64,000 bases of DNA from Chryseobacterium sp. HSC-36S06. Lineage in GTDB: Bacteria > Bacteroidota > Bacteroidia > Flavobacteriales > Weeksellaceae. A program made the translations under genes and the position numbers. How positions within the stretch are numbered: the first letter of the stretch is position 1; every line of letters starts with the position of its first letter. Below are positions 41,605 to 51,544 of this stretch, piece after piece. Where the stretch lies: assembly GCF_024171485.1 (NCBI RefSeq), contig NZ_JALJZX010000001.1, forward strand, positions 248,001-312,000, in the 5' to 3' direction. Under the pieces are notes generated by a model. It had not been told where the DNA came from. It did no database searches and saw only the letters and a program-made list of their open reading frames with translations.

Positions 41605-44234
41605 CTGAAAATATTTCGGAGAAGGCCTTTCTCCTTAATTTTTTCCTTCGTTTGCTGCGCTTTTTCTTTTACTTCCTGTTTTGTTTCTTTAATATCGGCT
41701 TTATTCTGTTCAAGTGCCGTTTTCGTATTTTCAACAGTAGTCTTCACTGTTTTCTCTGTATTTTCAACATTTTTCCCTATCAACGTTTTCTTTAAACCTT
41801 CTTCAATACCTTTCCAGAAGAGATTAAAAAATGATTTAGAGGAATCCCTAACAATGTTGTCAACTGGAACTGAATCGGGATATTTGCCCGAATCTGTCTT
41901 CACAAAAATATTGGCCACTGCAGATAATACTTTGTTTTTCTCACCCGTTTCCTTCAATACCGAAACCCGTAGATCCTGATGTTTCATATTTAAAATTCCG
42001 TTCAGACCTTTGTTGTTCCCTTTAAAGTTGAAGATCAAATCGGAAATCAATCCTGTCGCACGGATTTTCAGATAAGGTTCAATAAAAGGATTAACACGCG
42101 AGGCCGGCAGATCGGCAATATTTCCTGCAATGCTAAAAACGTCGCTCATATTTGCTGTATCAAAATTCCACTTCACATTCATCGGCGAAGCGTTCATAAA
42201 AAGACAGCTTATGTTTATCGGGACCTGAGTCGGTTTGTCTTTCATCTTTCCTGAATTCAGATTTTTTACGTTCATGTTGAAATTATTGAAAGTAAGTTTG
42301 CCCGGTCCATCCGACTTTTTTGTGTCTTCTTCATACTCCAGAACCGAATTTTTGATATCTGTATTCCGTATATATAAAGGAAACTTAATGCTTCTCAGCA
42401 ATTTGGAATAAAGCGGTTTTTCAGTTAAATCATCTTTGGGAATTTTACTTCGGAAGATATTCGCATTCATCTCTGTAAGTGTTAGCTGCGAGGCATTGAT
42501 GAATTTTTGTTTTGACCATAAATCCCATTGTCCATTCATCGAAATCTGCGCAACTTTTAAATTATATAAGTCCTTTTCTGTAGGAATCATCCGGATATAT
42601 TGTGCTCTGGAAACCGTCGGCTTCATCGCAAAATTAGAAATCTGCGCTCCGTCCCTACTGAATTTCAATAACGAAGCTGATAAATTGTAGAACTGCGTTC
42701 TGTAACTGAAGTTTCTTGTTGTGGCGCTGTAAAAACCGGTTTTAAAAGGAAATTCCTTTTTTGCAGTCTTTGCATTCATTTCCAGGTTTTGGATTTTCGC
42801 ATTCAAATCATTAAAAACCAACGGACGGCCACCTTTATCGTAAACCAAATTAGAGTTTTGAATCGCAATATTTTTAATAATCAAAGGAAAATGAATTCCC
42901 TTAAAATCTGCCTGCTTCTTTGTAGGATTGTCTGCAGCCGAAATCTTACCGTTTAGAGTGCTTACCAAAACATTTTCTACATTGAGTTTAAGCTTATTTT
43001 CCACAAATTTGAATTCATTGATCTTAAGATTAATTCTCCGCACATTTAAATCCATCAGTGTTTTATCAGATTTTGACTGAGTTGGCTTTATCGAGATATT
43101 TCCGAGATCAACCGCTTTCGGACTTAGAGAAACTGCCGCAATCTTCATACTTTCAGTTTCTGAAGAGAAACCGATGTTTTTTCCTGAAATTTTAAAATCT
43201 GCATACTGAAATGGAAGCGGATCTTTAGAAGTATCGCCATTCATAAGGAATTTATTGATATCCAGACTGATATTTTCAGCATTTAAAAGTTCACTACTAT
43301 TGGGTTTCAGAACAGTTATTTTTGCATTCTGCATTAAAACCTGCTCCATATTAACATCAAAGGTGAAATCTTTCTTGACAGCGGCTTTTGCGTTCGTGGT
43401 GAATATTTTTAATTCGGGATTATTAAAAACCGCATTCGCCAGCATTACCTTATTGCCTTCCAGAGCGATATCTGTAAACTGCATTTCAGAAGTTTTGAAA
43501 TCGTAAAGATTCTTTTTCGCTGGATAAAACCGTATGAAATCTCTTTGTGAAAGCAGCGGAGTTACCGTAAAATCCACAAGACTCATTTTCCGCTCTTTGG
43601 TCGTAATATGTTTAGCGGTGACTGCATAAACAGGATCAGGGCGGAAAAAGAAGTTCTTCCCGCTGATATCGTACTGGTCGAAAACCACAGGCAATTTGTT
43701 CTCAACAGCTTCTTCGGTCATCTGCAGGTTTTCTACATTCAGGTTGAGATCATGAACCGATATAAATTTCTGTTTGGTATGTTTGAACACCTGCAGGGTG
43801 CCGCCACTGATTTTAAGATTTTCAAAAACTACAGGATTGCGTTTTTTCCCTGTTTTCTCATTAATTGGTTTGGCAAGAATGATGTTGAGATTAGGGTTTC
43901 GAAGCAGCAGATTAGAACTGTTGATGCGTTTTCGGAACAGCACGTCATAAATCCCCAGCCTGGAAACCGATAATGTATCGACCGTTCCCTGGATTCTTAT
44001 TACATTTTGATTTTCAGGATTTTTATTGTTGACCGTAATTCCGGTAGCAAAAATATTTCCGGTACCTAAATCCACGTCAAGCGACTCGTAAGAAATTCTG
44101 TAATGGGAATGGTTTTTAATATAGCCTGGCAGTTTACTTTTCAGCCAGAAATTAATACCGAAGTTCACCACTAAAATAAGCAGAAACAGAATTGCTAAAA
44201 TTTTGAGTAAAATTCTAAAGTAGTTTTTCTTCAT
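41586..44234 (-). CDS. AsmA/DUF748-like large periplasmic protein
   Basis: An 882-residue protein with one N-terminal membrane anchor (about 5-30: FRILLKILAILFLLILVVNFG) and a very long repetitive beta region resembling AsmA/DUF748 proteins, with repeated blocks of the type L-x-N-(V/L)-x-N-x-x-L. Such proteins bridge the envelope and may carry lipids between membranes. The last 60 residues are a Lys/Glu/Thr-rich helix ending in a basic motif. Start 44234 (MKKNYFRI) is preferred over the ATG nine codons upstream. It is a single gene. Confidence 0.7.
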   Translation of the reverse strand: MKKNYFRILLKILAILFLLILVVNFGINFWLKSKLPGYIKNHSHYRISYESLDVDLGTGNIFATGITVNNKNPENQNVIRIQGTVDTLSVSRLGIYDVLFRKRINSSNLLLRNPNLNIILAKPINEKTGKKRNPVVFENLKISGGTLQVFKHTKQKFISVHDLNLNVENLQMTEEAVENKLPVVFDQYDISGKNFFFRPDPVYAVTAKHITTKERKMSLVDFTVTPLLSQRDFIRFYPAKKNLYDFKTSEMQFTDIALEGNKVMLANAVFNNPELKIFTTNAKAAVKKDFTFDVNMEQVLMQNAKITVLKPNSSELLNAENISLDINKFLMNGDTSKDPLPFQYADFKISGKNIGFSSETESMKIAAVSLSPKAVDLGNISIKPTQSKSDKTLMDLNVRRINLKINEFKFVENKLKLNVENVLVSTLNGKISAADNPTKKQADFKGIHFPLIIKNIAIQNSNLVYDKGGRPLVFNDLNAKIQNLEMNAKTAKKEFPFKTGFYSATTRNFSYRTQFYNLSASLLKFSRDGAQISNFAMKPTVSRAQYIRMIPTEKDLYNLKVAQISMNGQWDLWSKQKFINASQLTLTEMNANIFRSKIPKDDLTEKPLYSKLLRSIKFPLYIRNTDIKNSVLEYEEDTKKSDGPGKLTFNNFNMNVKNLNSGKMKDKPTQVPINISCLFMNASPMNVKWNFDTANMSDVFSIAGNIADLPASRVNPFIEPYLKIRATGLISDLIFNFKGNNKGLNGILNMKHQDLRVSVLKETGEKNKVLSAVANIFVKTDSGKYPDSVPVDNIVRDSSKSFFNLFWKGIEEGLKKTLIGKNVENTEKTVKTTVENTKTALEQNKADIKETKQEVKEKAQQTKEKIKEKGLLRNIFRKKSEN

Positions 44235-44304
44235 TTTTTTGAAGATTAAATTCTGTGCCAATCAGCTTGTCAGATAAACAAAGGAAATTTAAAAAACTGT
44301 AATC

Positions 44305-45096
44305 TTAAATTTTCAAATCAATCACATACCCTTCGTGCCCTCTAACATTTATAAAATTGCCGCCCTCAAAAGACAGATACTGTCCTTTGATCCCTTTTAA
44401 AACCCCTTCGAATTCAGGTTTTTTGTCGAGCGTGAATGAGTTTATTTTTTCAGGAGCCTCATAAGGATAATCGAGCCGGAGCATTTCATGTTCCATTGAA
44501 TAGAAGTTTTTGAAATTATCCGGGAAATAATCTTTTATCTTTTCGCGGAAGTCGGCAAGATCCAAATCATCTTCGAAATCATCTTCCAACATTTTGCGCC
44601 AGTTGGTTTTATCCGCCAGATGCTCTTTAAGCGCGACCTCGATCATTCCAGCTTCGTAACGGTTGTCGGTTTTAGCGATCGGAAGCGCGAAAGTAGCACC
44701 CTGGTCAATCCACCGGGTCGGAATTTGGGAATGGCGGGTAACTCCTACTTTTACATCTCCTGTATAAGCCAGGTACACAATGTGGGGCTGTAACTGAATT
44801 GCTTCTTCTACTGCCAAATCTCGCTCTCCTATACCCAAATGAGCGGTTGAAAGTTCCGGACGGATGATTGTATCACTTGCATATGGACTTTCAAAAAAGC
44901 ATTTCTTACAAAATCCCATGCGGTAAATCTTTTCTTCGCTGCCGCAGTTTACGCATTCGTAACCGATATGTTTTAATTTTAGAGTTTTCCCGATGAGTTG
45001 ATTCATATTAATAAGGTCATGGGAAAGATTCAGGAAATATTGAATGGGTTTCGCGTTTTGCGTTGTCATTTTCAGGATTTGTCCGGAGAACTGCAT
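44305..45096 (-). CDS. DUF2797 protein with GIY-YIG-like region
   Basis: A 263-residue cytoplasmic protein. It has a zinc-type pattern CVNC...CKKC (about residues 48-68) and the DUF2797 core VYLAYTGDVKVGVTRHSQIPTRWIDQGA (about residue 109 onward), which recalls a GIY-YIG nuclease. Function is unknown. Start 45096 (MQFSGQILKM) was chosen; the frame is open 21 codons further up. The epimerase gene is divergent, 65 bases away. Confidence 0.82.
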   Translation of the reverse strand: MQFSGQILKMTTQNAKPIQYFLNLSHDLINMNQLIGKTLKLKHIGYECVNCGSEEKIYRMGFCKKCFFESPYASDTIIRPELSTAHLGIGERDLAVEEAIQLQPHIVYLAYTGDVKVGVTRHSQIPTRWIDQGATFALPIAKTDNRYEAGMIEVALKEHLADKTNWRKMLEDDFEDDLDLADFREKIKDYFPDNFKNFYSMEHEMLRLDYPYEAPEKINSFTLDKKPEFEGVLKGIKGQYLSFEGGNFINVRGHEGYVIDLKI

Positions 45097-45161
45097 ATTT
45101 GAATATTTCAGTAAAAATAATGATTTGAATTTAATTAAATTTGTAAGACTAAAAAACAAAG

Positions 45162-46187
45162 ATGAAATATTTAGTTACCGGTGGAAGCGGCTTTATCGGT
45201 TCGCATCTGGTAGAACATTTACTGAAAAACAGACATTCTGTCATTAATATTGACAATTTTGATGATTTTTATGATTACAGGATAAAAATCAGAAATACTT
45301 TGGAGTCCGTAGGAAAACCTTTCGAATTTTCGTTTCATAATAAGGAGCATGACATTGAAAAACTCGTTTTCGAAACTTCAAAGAAACACTATCACATTTA
45401 CTATCAGGACATTCGCGACAAAGACGGCCTTGAAAAAATATTCGCCAAACATAAAATTGATGCTGTAATTCATTTGGCAGCCTTGGCGGGCGTGCGACCT
45501 TCGATAGAAAAACCTTTGGAATATGAAGAAGTAAACGTGAAAGGCACAATGAATCTGTGGGAACTTTGCCGGGAATATAAAATTAAAAAATTCATTAATG
45601 CTTCCAGCTCAAGTATTTACGGAAACAATATTAAAATTCCTTTTTCTGAAACCGACAATGTAGATAAACCCATTTCACCATACGCAGCAACCAAAAAATG
45701 CACTGAAATTCTGGGTCATGTGTATCATAATCTTTACGGAATCGATATGATACAGCTAAGGTTTTTCACTGTTTATGGGCCAAGACAGCGACCGGATCTG
45801 GCGATTCACAAGTTTACAAAATTGATTAATGACAATACGGAAATTCCGTTTTATGGTGATGGATCTACCTCCAGAGATTACACTTATATCGATGATATTA
45901 TCGATGGAATTATGAAATCAATTCAATATTTGCATCGAAATAAAAAGGTTTATGAAATCATCAATCTTGGTGAAAACGAAGTCATTAGCCTCGACGAAAT
46001 GGTCGCTACTATTGAGGAGCATTTAGAAAAAAAATCAACAAAGAAAATACTGCCACCACAACCCGGCGATGTAGACAAAACCAATGCAGATATTACCAAA
46101 GCAAGGGCTTTATTAGGCTATCATCCCACCACTCATTTCCAAAATGGCATAAAAAAGTTTGTGGAATGGTTTTTGAGAAATGGTTGA
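45162..46187 (+). CDS. NAD-dependent sugar-nucleotide epimerase/dehydratase (UDP-glucuronate 4-epimerase-like)
   Basis: A 341-residue extended SDR enzyme: GGSGFIGSH (7-15) for NAD, catalytic SSSSIYG and the YxxxK motif PYAATKK (about 174-180), FTVYGPRQRPD and GDGSTSRDYTYIDD. The pattern is closest to UDP-glucuronate 4-epimerase and related epimerases of surface-sugar synthesis. The exact sugar is not certain. It is a lone gene, not set in a polysaccharide cluster. Confidence 0.83.
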   Translation: MKYLVTGGSGFIGSHLVEHLLKNRHSVINIDNFDDFYDYRIKIRNTLESVGKPFEFSFHNKEHDIEKLVFETSKKHYHIYYQDIRDKDGLEKIFAKHKIDAVIHLAALAGVRPSIEKPLEYEEVNVKGTMNLWELCREYKIKKFINASSSSIYGNNIKIPFSETDNVDKPISPYAATKKCTEILGHVYHNLYGIDMIQLRFFTVYGPRQRPDLAIHKFTKLINDNTEIPFYGDGSTSRDYTYIDDIIDGIMKSIQYLHRNKKVYEIINLGENEVISLDEMVATIEEHLEKKSTKKILPPQPGDVDKTNADITKARALLGYHPTTHFQNGIKKFVEWFLRNG

Positions 46188-46263
46188 TGAAAAAATTTTG
46201 AAATAAAAATCAAAGTTTATTGAAACTCAGCGACAAAAACCTTTTTTATGTCGCCTAATTTTA

Positions 46264-46271
46264 TACTTTTG
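46264..46271 (+). promoter_or_regulatory. -7 box of the DUF2795 gene
   Basis: TACTTTTG matches TAnnTTTG, 14 bases before ATG 46286. A stem with arms GCGACA / TGTCGC (46230-46235 with 46249-46254) lies just upstream. Confidence 0.5.
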
Positions 46272-46285
46272 CAAAAAATTATTAT

Positions 46286-46507
46286 ATGTATTGGACATTA
46301 GAACTGGCTTCATATTTAAGCGACGCACCTTGGCCGATGACCAAGTCTGAACTTATTGACTACGCAATTAGAACCGGCGCACCAATGGAGGTGGTAGAGA
46401 ATCTTCAGGCCATCGAAGATGAAGGAGAGGTTTATGACGCTATTGACGAGATTTGGAGCGATTATCCTACAGATGATGACTATCTCTGGAACGAAGACGA
46501 ATATTAA
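46286..46507 (+). CDS. DUF2795 family protein
   Basis: A 73-residue acidic protein with the DUF2795 layout: YLSDAPWPMTKSELIDYA (residues 10-27) then AIEDEGEVYDAIDEIWSDYP, a short helical fold similar to other small regulatory proteins. The role is unknown. It has its own promoter box and terminator. It is widespread in Bacteroidota just before or near secA, as here. Confidence 0.85.
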   Translation: MYWTLELASYLSDAPWPMTKSELIDYAIRTGAPMEVVENLQAIEDEGEVYDAIDEIWSDYPTDDDYLWNEDEY

Positions 46508-46516
46508 AAAACGCAG

Positions 46517-46539
46517 CCGGCTGTCTGCAGCCGGTTTTT
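46517..46539 (+). terminator. Terminator of the DUF2795 gene
   Basis: Stem CCGGCTG / CAGCCGG around TCTG with five T residues after it, ten bases past the stop codon. Confidence 0.88.
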
Positions 46540-46614
46540 ATATTTTAGAAAAATTCTAAAAGTTAAAATCTTAAAATGGCTGAATGCCCGTGCATGCAGC
46601 CGAAAGCAAATACT

Positions 46615-49600
46615 ATGGGTTTTATAGACAAAGTTCTTAAAGGTTTTCTTGGTGATAAAAATACGACCGACCTGAAAGAAGTAAAAAAAGTGGTTGGTAA
46701 AATAAAGGCAGTAGAGCCAAAAATTCAGGAACTTACTGATGACGGTTTACGCGACAAAACCGCAGAATTCAAAGAAAAAATAAAAACTGCCACAGCCAAT
46801 ATTACTTCACAGATCGAAGAAGTTAAGGAGCAGATTAAAAACGCTACCAATGTTGATGAGAAAGAAGAACTCTTTACAAAGGTAGAGCAGCTTAAAAAAG
46901 ATTCTTACCAGGTTGAAGAAAAAGTTCTGAGTGAAATCCTTCCGGAAGCATTTGCCTTAATTAAAGAAACCTCGCGCAGACTTGCCCAAAACGGCGAAAT
47001 CCGCGTAACAGCAACCGATCTCGACCGTGAACTTGCCGCAACGAAAGACTTCGTTGAAGTACAGGGCGACATTGCGATTTGGAAGAACAAGTGGGATGCT
47101 GCCGGAACCCCAGTGGTTTGGGATATGGTACATTACGATGTGCAGTTTATTGGTGGTGTTGTACTTCACAGCGGTAAAATTGCCGAAATGGCAACCGGTG
47201 AAGGTAAAACATTAGTAGGAACTTTACCAATTTACTTAAATGCACTGCCAGGTAGAGGTGTTCACGTAGTTACCGTGAATGATTACCTTGCAAAACGTGA
47301 CTCTGCATGGATGGGACCCCTCTATCAGTTTCATGGCCTAACCATCGATTGTATCGATCTTCATCAGCCAAATTCTGACTCAAGAAGAAAAGCTTATCAA
47401 TCGAGCATTACTTACGGTACCAATAACGAATTCGGTTTCGATTACCTTAGAGATAACATGGTTACTTCGCCTACAGAACTTGTACAGGGCGAACTCAACT
47501 TCGCGATTGTTGATGAGGTAGATTCTGTTTTGGTAGACGATGCCAGAACTCCGCTGATTATTTCCGGACCAGTTCCACAGGGAGACCGTCAGGAATTTGA
47601 TGTATTGAAACCTTCGGTCGACAGAATCGTTGAAATTCAGAAAAAAACCGTTTCCGCAATCTTTAACGAAGCGAAAAAACTTATCGCCAACGGTAATACA
47701 AAAGACGGCGGTTTCAAATTACTTCAGGCTTACAGAGGCTTACCTAAATCAAGACCATTAATTAAATTCCTTTCCGAAAGCGGGAATAAAGCGCTTCTTC
47801 AAAAGACGGAAGGACAGTATATGGCCGATAACAACCGAGATATGCCAAAGGTTGATAAAGACCTTTACTTCGTTATCGACGAAAAAAACAACCAGATAGA
47901 TCTTACCGATAAAGGGGTAGAATATATGTCTGCAGGAAACGAAGACAAAGATTTCTTCGTTTTAAATGATATCGGAACTGAAATCGCAGAACTTGAATCA
48001 AAAAACCTGACCAAAGAAGAAGAATTCGAAGCGAAGGAAAAACTTTTCAGCGAGTTTGCGGTAAAATCTGAAAGAGTTCATACGTTAAGTCAGTTACTGA
48101 AGGCTTACACTTTATTCGAAAAAGATGACGAATATGTAGTAATCGATGGCGAAGTAAAAATCGTAGACGAGCAAACAGGACGTATCATGGAAGGAAGACG
48201 TTATTCCGACGGACTTCACCAGGCGATCGAGGCTAAAGAAAATGTAAAAATCGAGGCTGCAACCCAAACTTTTGCAACCATCACGCTTCAGAATTATTTC
48301 CGTATGTACAACAAACTTGCGGGGATGACCGGAACCGCAGAAACTGAAGCGAGCGAACTTTGGCAGATTTATAAACTGGATGTAGTGGTAATTCCTACCA
48401 ACAGACCTATTCAGCGAGACGACAGACAGGATTTGGTTTTCAAAACCAACCGCGAAAAATATAACGCAGTAATCGAAGAAATTGAAAGATTAACCGCCGC
48501 CGGAAGACCGGTATTGGTGGGAACAACTTCGGTTGAGATTTCTCAATTATTATCAAGAGCGCTGCAGTTAAGAAAAATTCAGCACAACGTACTTAACGCG
48601 AAACTCCACGCCCGGGAAGCGGAAATTGTAGCATCAGCTGGTGGACCTGGCGTTGTAACAATCGCAACCAACATGGCGGGTAGAGGGACCGACATTAAAC
48701 TTCAGGGCGAAGTAAAACAGAACGGAGGTTTGGCAATTATCGGTACTGAAAGACACGATTCACGACGAGTTGACCGCCAGTTAAGAGGTAGAGCAGGACG
48801 TCAGGGAGATCCTGGAAGTTCTCAGTTCTATGTTTCTCTGGAAGACAATCTGATGCGTCTTTTCGGTTCTGAAAGAATCGCGAAGATGATGGACAGAATG
48901 GGTCATAAAGAAGGTGAAGTAATTCAGCACGGAATGATCTCAAAATCCATCGAAAGAGCTCAGAAAAAAGTAGAGGAAAACAACTTCGGAATAAGAAAAA
49001 GACTTTTGGAGTACGATGACGTAATGAACAAACAGCGTGATGTAATCTACAAAAGAAGAAAGAATGCACTCTTCGGTGATCACTTGAAATATGACATTTC
49101 GAACATGATTTTCGATGTTTCACAGGTGATCGTGAGCAAGACTAAGCTTGAAAACGATTATAAAGAATTTGAGTACGAAATCATCAAGCATTTCACCATG
49201 GAAGCTCCGGTTTCCGAGAACGAATTCAAAACAAAACAGGTTCCTGAACTTACAAATATTCTTTTCAAAGCCGCAACAGAAGATTACAGAATGAAACTGG
49301 AACTTCTTAAAGAAAAGTCATTCCCAATCATCGAGAATGTGTACCAGAATCAGGGCTCTATGTTCAAGATGATTCAGGTTCCGTTTACAGACGGGGTAAA
49401 AACCATGACCATCGTTACCGACTTAAAAGAAGCATACGAAACAAAATGTGATTCTTTGATCAATGATTTCGAGAAAAACATTTCACTCGCCATTATCGAT
49501 GAAAACTGGAAACTTCACCTCAGAGAAATGGATGATTTAAGACGTTCTTCTCAAGGTGCTGTTTACGAACAGAAAGATCCATTGGTAATTTATAAGCAGG

Positions 49601-49686
49601 AATCTTTCTATCTTTTCAGCGAAATGGTAGAAAAAGTGAACAAAGAAATTGTATCATTTTTGTACAAAGGCGAGATCCCGGCATAA
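46615..49686 (+). CDS. secA: Preprotein translocase ATPase SecA
   Basis: The 1023-residue protein is SecA: Walker A ATGEGKT (about 172-178), [24 protein letters not shown], the [12 protein letters not shown] motor motif and [25 protein letters not shown]. It drives protein export through SecYEG. The protein is longer than E. coli SecA (901) because of insertions, mainly about residues 360-480, and it ends [11 protein letters not shown] without the cysteine-rich zinc domain. Start 46615 ([11 protein letters not shown]) is chosen; an upstream ATG (46576) would add 13 residues. Confidence 0.97.
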   Translation: MGFIDKVLKGFLGDKNTTDLKEVKKVVGKIKAVEPKIQELTDDGLRDKTAEFKEKIKTATANITSQIEEVKEQIKNATNVDEKEELFTKVEQLKKDSYQVEEKVLSEILPEAFALIKETSRRLAQNGEIRVTATDLDRELAATKDFVEVQGDIAIWKNKWDAAGTPVVWDMVHYDVQFIGGVVLHSGKIAEMATGEGKTLVGTLPIYLNALPGRGVHVVTVNDYLAKRDSAWMGPLYQFHGLTIDCIDLHQPNSDSRRKAYQSSITYGTNNEFGFDYLRDNMVTSPTELVQGELNFAIVDEVDSVLVDDARTPLIISGPVPQGDRQEFDVLKPSVDRIVEIQKKTVSAIFNEAKKLIANGNTKDGGFKLLQAYRGLPKSRPLIKFLSESGNKALLQKTEGQYMADNNRDMPKVDKDLYFVIDEKNNQIDLTDKGVEYMSAGNEDKDFFVLNDIGTEIAELESKNLTKEEEFEAKEKLFSEFAVKSERVHTLSQLLKAYTLFEKDDEYVVIDGEVKIVDEQTGRIMEGRRYSDGLHQAIEAKENVKIEAATQTFATITLQNYFRMYNKLAGMTGTAETEASELWQIYKLDVVVIPTNRPIQRDDRQDLVFKTNREKYNAVIEEIERLTAAGRPVLVGTTSVEISQLLSRALQLRKIQHNVLNAKLHAREAEIVASAGGPGVVTIATNMAGRGTDIKLQGEVKQNGGLAIIGTERHDSRRVDRQLRGRAGRQGDPGSSQFYVSLEDNLMRLFGSERIAKMMDRMGHKEGEVIQHGMISKSIERAQKKVEENNFGIRKRLLEYDDVMNKQRDVIYKRRKNALFGDHLKYDISNMIFDVSQVIVSKTKLENDYKEFEYEIIKHFTMEAPVSENEFKTKQVPELTNILFKAATEDYRMKLELLKEKSFPIIENVYQNQGSMFKMIQVPFTDGVKTMTIVTDLKEAYETKCDSLINDFEKNISLAIIDENWKLHLREMDDLRRSSQGAVYEQKDPLVIYKQESFYLFSEMVEKVNKEIVSFLYKGEIPA

Positions 49687-49711
49687 CAGTTTATACTGAA
49701 TAATATCATTA

Positions 49712-49741
49712 AACTTCTTCATTATTGGGGAAGTTTTTTTG
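49712..49741 (+). terminator. Terminator of secA
   Basis: Stem AACTTC / GAAGTT with a 12-base loop and T residues to 49741, about 25 bases after the stop codon. Confidence 0.7.
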
Positions 49742-49790
49742 TTAACCTAATGTGAATTTGTTGTATTTTTAATGTCTAAATTATTATTGA

Positions 49791-50759
49791 ATGGCATTAA
49801 TAGATTTGTCTAAACAGGTTGCATTAGGAATCGATATCGGTGGAACAAACACCAAATACGGTTTTGTAAATCACCGTGGCGAAATCCTTGAAAAAGGCAG
49901 TATCAGAACCGATGAATACGAAAGAGTAGAAGATTTTATCGATGCACTTTACACCACCATTTCACCGCTGATGAAAAAGCACTGTGGCCAGAGACAGATT
50001 GATGGCATTGGCGTGGGCGCACCCAATGCAAATTACTATACCGGAACCATTGAACAGGCACCTAACCTTCGCTGGAAAGGTATTGTTCCATTTGCAGAAT
50101 TAATGACGAAAAAGTTCGGTCTTCCATGTACCATGACCAATGATGCCAATGCCGCAGCTTTAGGTGAAATGATGTTTGGGGCTGCCAGAGGGATGAAAGA
50201 TTTTATCATGATTACTCTGGGAACCGGCGTTGGAAGCGGAATTATCTCCGGTGGAAGCTTAATTTACGGACACGACGGATTTGCAGGAGAACTGGGCCAT
50301 ACCATTGTAAAACCAGGTGGAAGAAAACACTGGAGCACTGGTTCTGAAGGTTCTTTGGAAGCTTACGCATCTGCCACAGGAATTTCGATCACTGCTAAAA
50401 AAATGCGTGCAGAATTCCCGGATTCTATGCTGAATTCTTATCCTGAAGAGGAAATAGATTCCAAAGTGGTGTACGAATGCGCATTGAAAGGTGATCCTAC
50501 CGCTATAGAAGTTTTCAGATATACCGGACAGAAATTAGGTGAAGCTTTGGCTAATTTCGTGATGTTTTCTTCACCTGAAGCCATCCTTCTTTTCGGTGGT
50601 GTGATTAAAGCCGGAGATTTCATTTTAAAACCGACAAAACTACACATGGAGCGCAACCTATTACCCATTTTCAGAAACAAAGTCAGACTCGTTTTCAGTG
50701 AACTGGATGAGGCAGATGCCGCTATTCTTGGCGCCAGTGCTTTGGTGTGGGAAAAGTAA
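49791..50759 (+). CDS. ROK-family kinase (glucokinase-like) lacking the zinc cysteines
   Basis: A 322-residue ROK protein: ATP-binding LGIDIGGTNTKYG (12-24), the catalytic Asp in TNDANAAALGE, LGTGVGSGII, and GHDGFAGELGHTIV. The ROK zinc motif CxCGxxGCxE, normally just after GELGH, reads GGRKHWSTGSEGSLE here, so all its cysteines are lost. It would phosphorylate a hexose in the cytoplasm, perhaps glucose; the sugar is not certain. It follows secA and is terminated by a hairpin. Confidence 0.87.
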   Translation: MALIDLSKQVALGIDIGGTNTKYGFVNHRGEILEKGSIRTDEYERVEDFIDALYTTISPLMKKHCGQRQIDGIGVGAPNANYYTGTIEQAPNLRWKGIVPFAELMTKKFGLPCTMTNDANAAALGEMMFGAARGMKDFIMITLGTGVGSGIISGGSLIYGHDGFAGELGHTIVKPGGRKHWSTGSEGSLEAYASATGISITAKKMRAEFPDSMLNSYPEEEIDSKVVYECALKGDPTAIEVFRYTGQKLGEALANFVMFSSPEAILLFGGVIKAGDFILKPTKLHMERNLLPIFRNKVRLVFSELDEADAAILGASALVWEK

Positions 50760-50782
50760 AAAAGCTTCAAAAACAATAAATG

Positions 50783-50810
50783 AACATCTTCGAAAAGAGG
50801 ATGTTTTTTG
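50783..50810 (+). terminator. Terminator of the ROK kinase gene
   Basis: Stem AACATCTTC / GAGGATGTT (one G-U pair) with loop GAAAA and six T residues. Confidence 0.75.
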
Positions 50811-50865
50811 TTGCCGTTAATTATTAAATAATAAAATTTTTATCATAGAAAACCGTTATTACAAT

Positions 50866-51519
50866 ATGAATAAGATTTTAGTATTTTTGATGGGTCTAAT
50901 GTTGACTTCCTGCAACGGACAGGAGACAAAGAAACCTTTAATAAATAATCAAAAAATGGATAAACAGAATTTAGAATATATCACCTTCGGCGGCGGATGT
51001 TTTTGGTGTGTTGAAAGTTGTTTCAATATGCTGAAAGGGGTGGATGCAGCAATTTCAGGATATTCCGGAGGACATAAATCTTACCCGACCTATGAAGAAG
51101 TATGCACGGGCGAAACCGGTCATGCTGAAGTGGTAGAAATCGCTTACGATCCTAAAATAATTTCTTACGAACAGTTGATGGATGTGTTCTTTTTCCTTCA
51201 TGATCCCACACAATTGAACAGGCAAGGAAATGATATCGGAACCCAATACCGGTCCGTGATTTTCTATAAAGACGATGCCGAAAAACAGAAAGCTGAAGCC
51301 GCGTTAAAAGCATCAGAAACTTCCGGAAGATGGAACGGAAAATATGTAACAGAACTGGCGAAATTCGAAAAGTTCTGGCCAGCAGAACAGTACCATCAGG
51401 GTTATTACAACAATAATCCAACCCAACCTTATTGCAGCGCGGTTGTTGGGCCAAAGATTACGAAGTTTAAAAAACATTACGGTGAACTTGGAATGCTGGA
51501 ACCGGAAACTGAACAATAA
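50866..51519 (+). CDS. msrA: Peptide-methionine (S)-S-oxide reductase, exported lipoprotein
   Basis: The 217-residue protein has a lipoprotein signal peptide (lipobox LTSC, Cys16), unusual for MsrA, and then the full enzyme: GGGCFWC (42-48, catalytic Cys45), SGYSGGHKSYPTYEEVCTGETGHAE, HDPTQLNRQGNDIGTQYRS and the resolving region near the C-terminus with Cys in QPYCSAVV. It would repair oxidised methionine in periplasmic or outer-membrane proteins. It is a single gene facing the DUF3267 gene. Confidence 0.93.
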   Translation: MNKILVFLMGLMLTSCNGQETKKPLINNQKMDKQNLEYITFGGGCFWCVESCFNMLKGVDAAISGYSGGHKSYPTYEEVCTGETGHAEVVEIAYDPKIISYEQLMDVFFFLHDPTQLNRQGNDIGTQYRSVIFYKDDAEKQKAEAALKASETSGRWNGKYVTELAKFEKFWPAEQYHQGYYNNNPTQPYCSAVVGPKITKFKKHYGELGMLEPETEQ

Positions 51520-51524
51520 AAAAC

Positions 51525-51544
51525 AGCGGAGAATTTTCTCCGCT
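51525..51544. terminator. Bidirectional terminator between msrA and the DUF3267 gene
   Basis: Perfect 9-bp stem AGCGGAGAA / TTCTCCGCT with loop TT and A/T tracts on both sides, exactly between the two stop codons. Confidence 0.82.

Noticed and set aside
46576-46614. Upstream ATG of secA giving an N-terminal MAECPC extension
   Set aside because: SecA proteins begin near MGF; the Cys-Pro-Cys is at the wrong end to be the zinc-binding tail and the extension has no family support.
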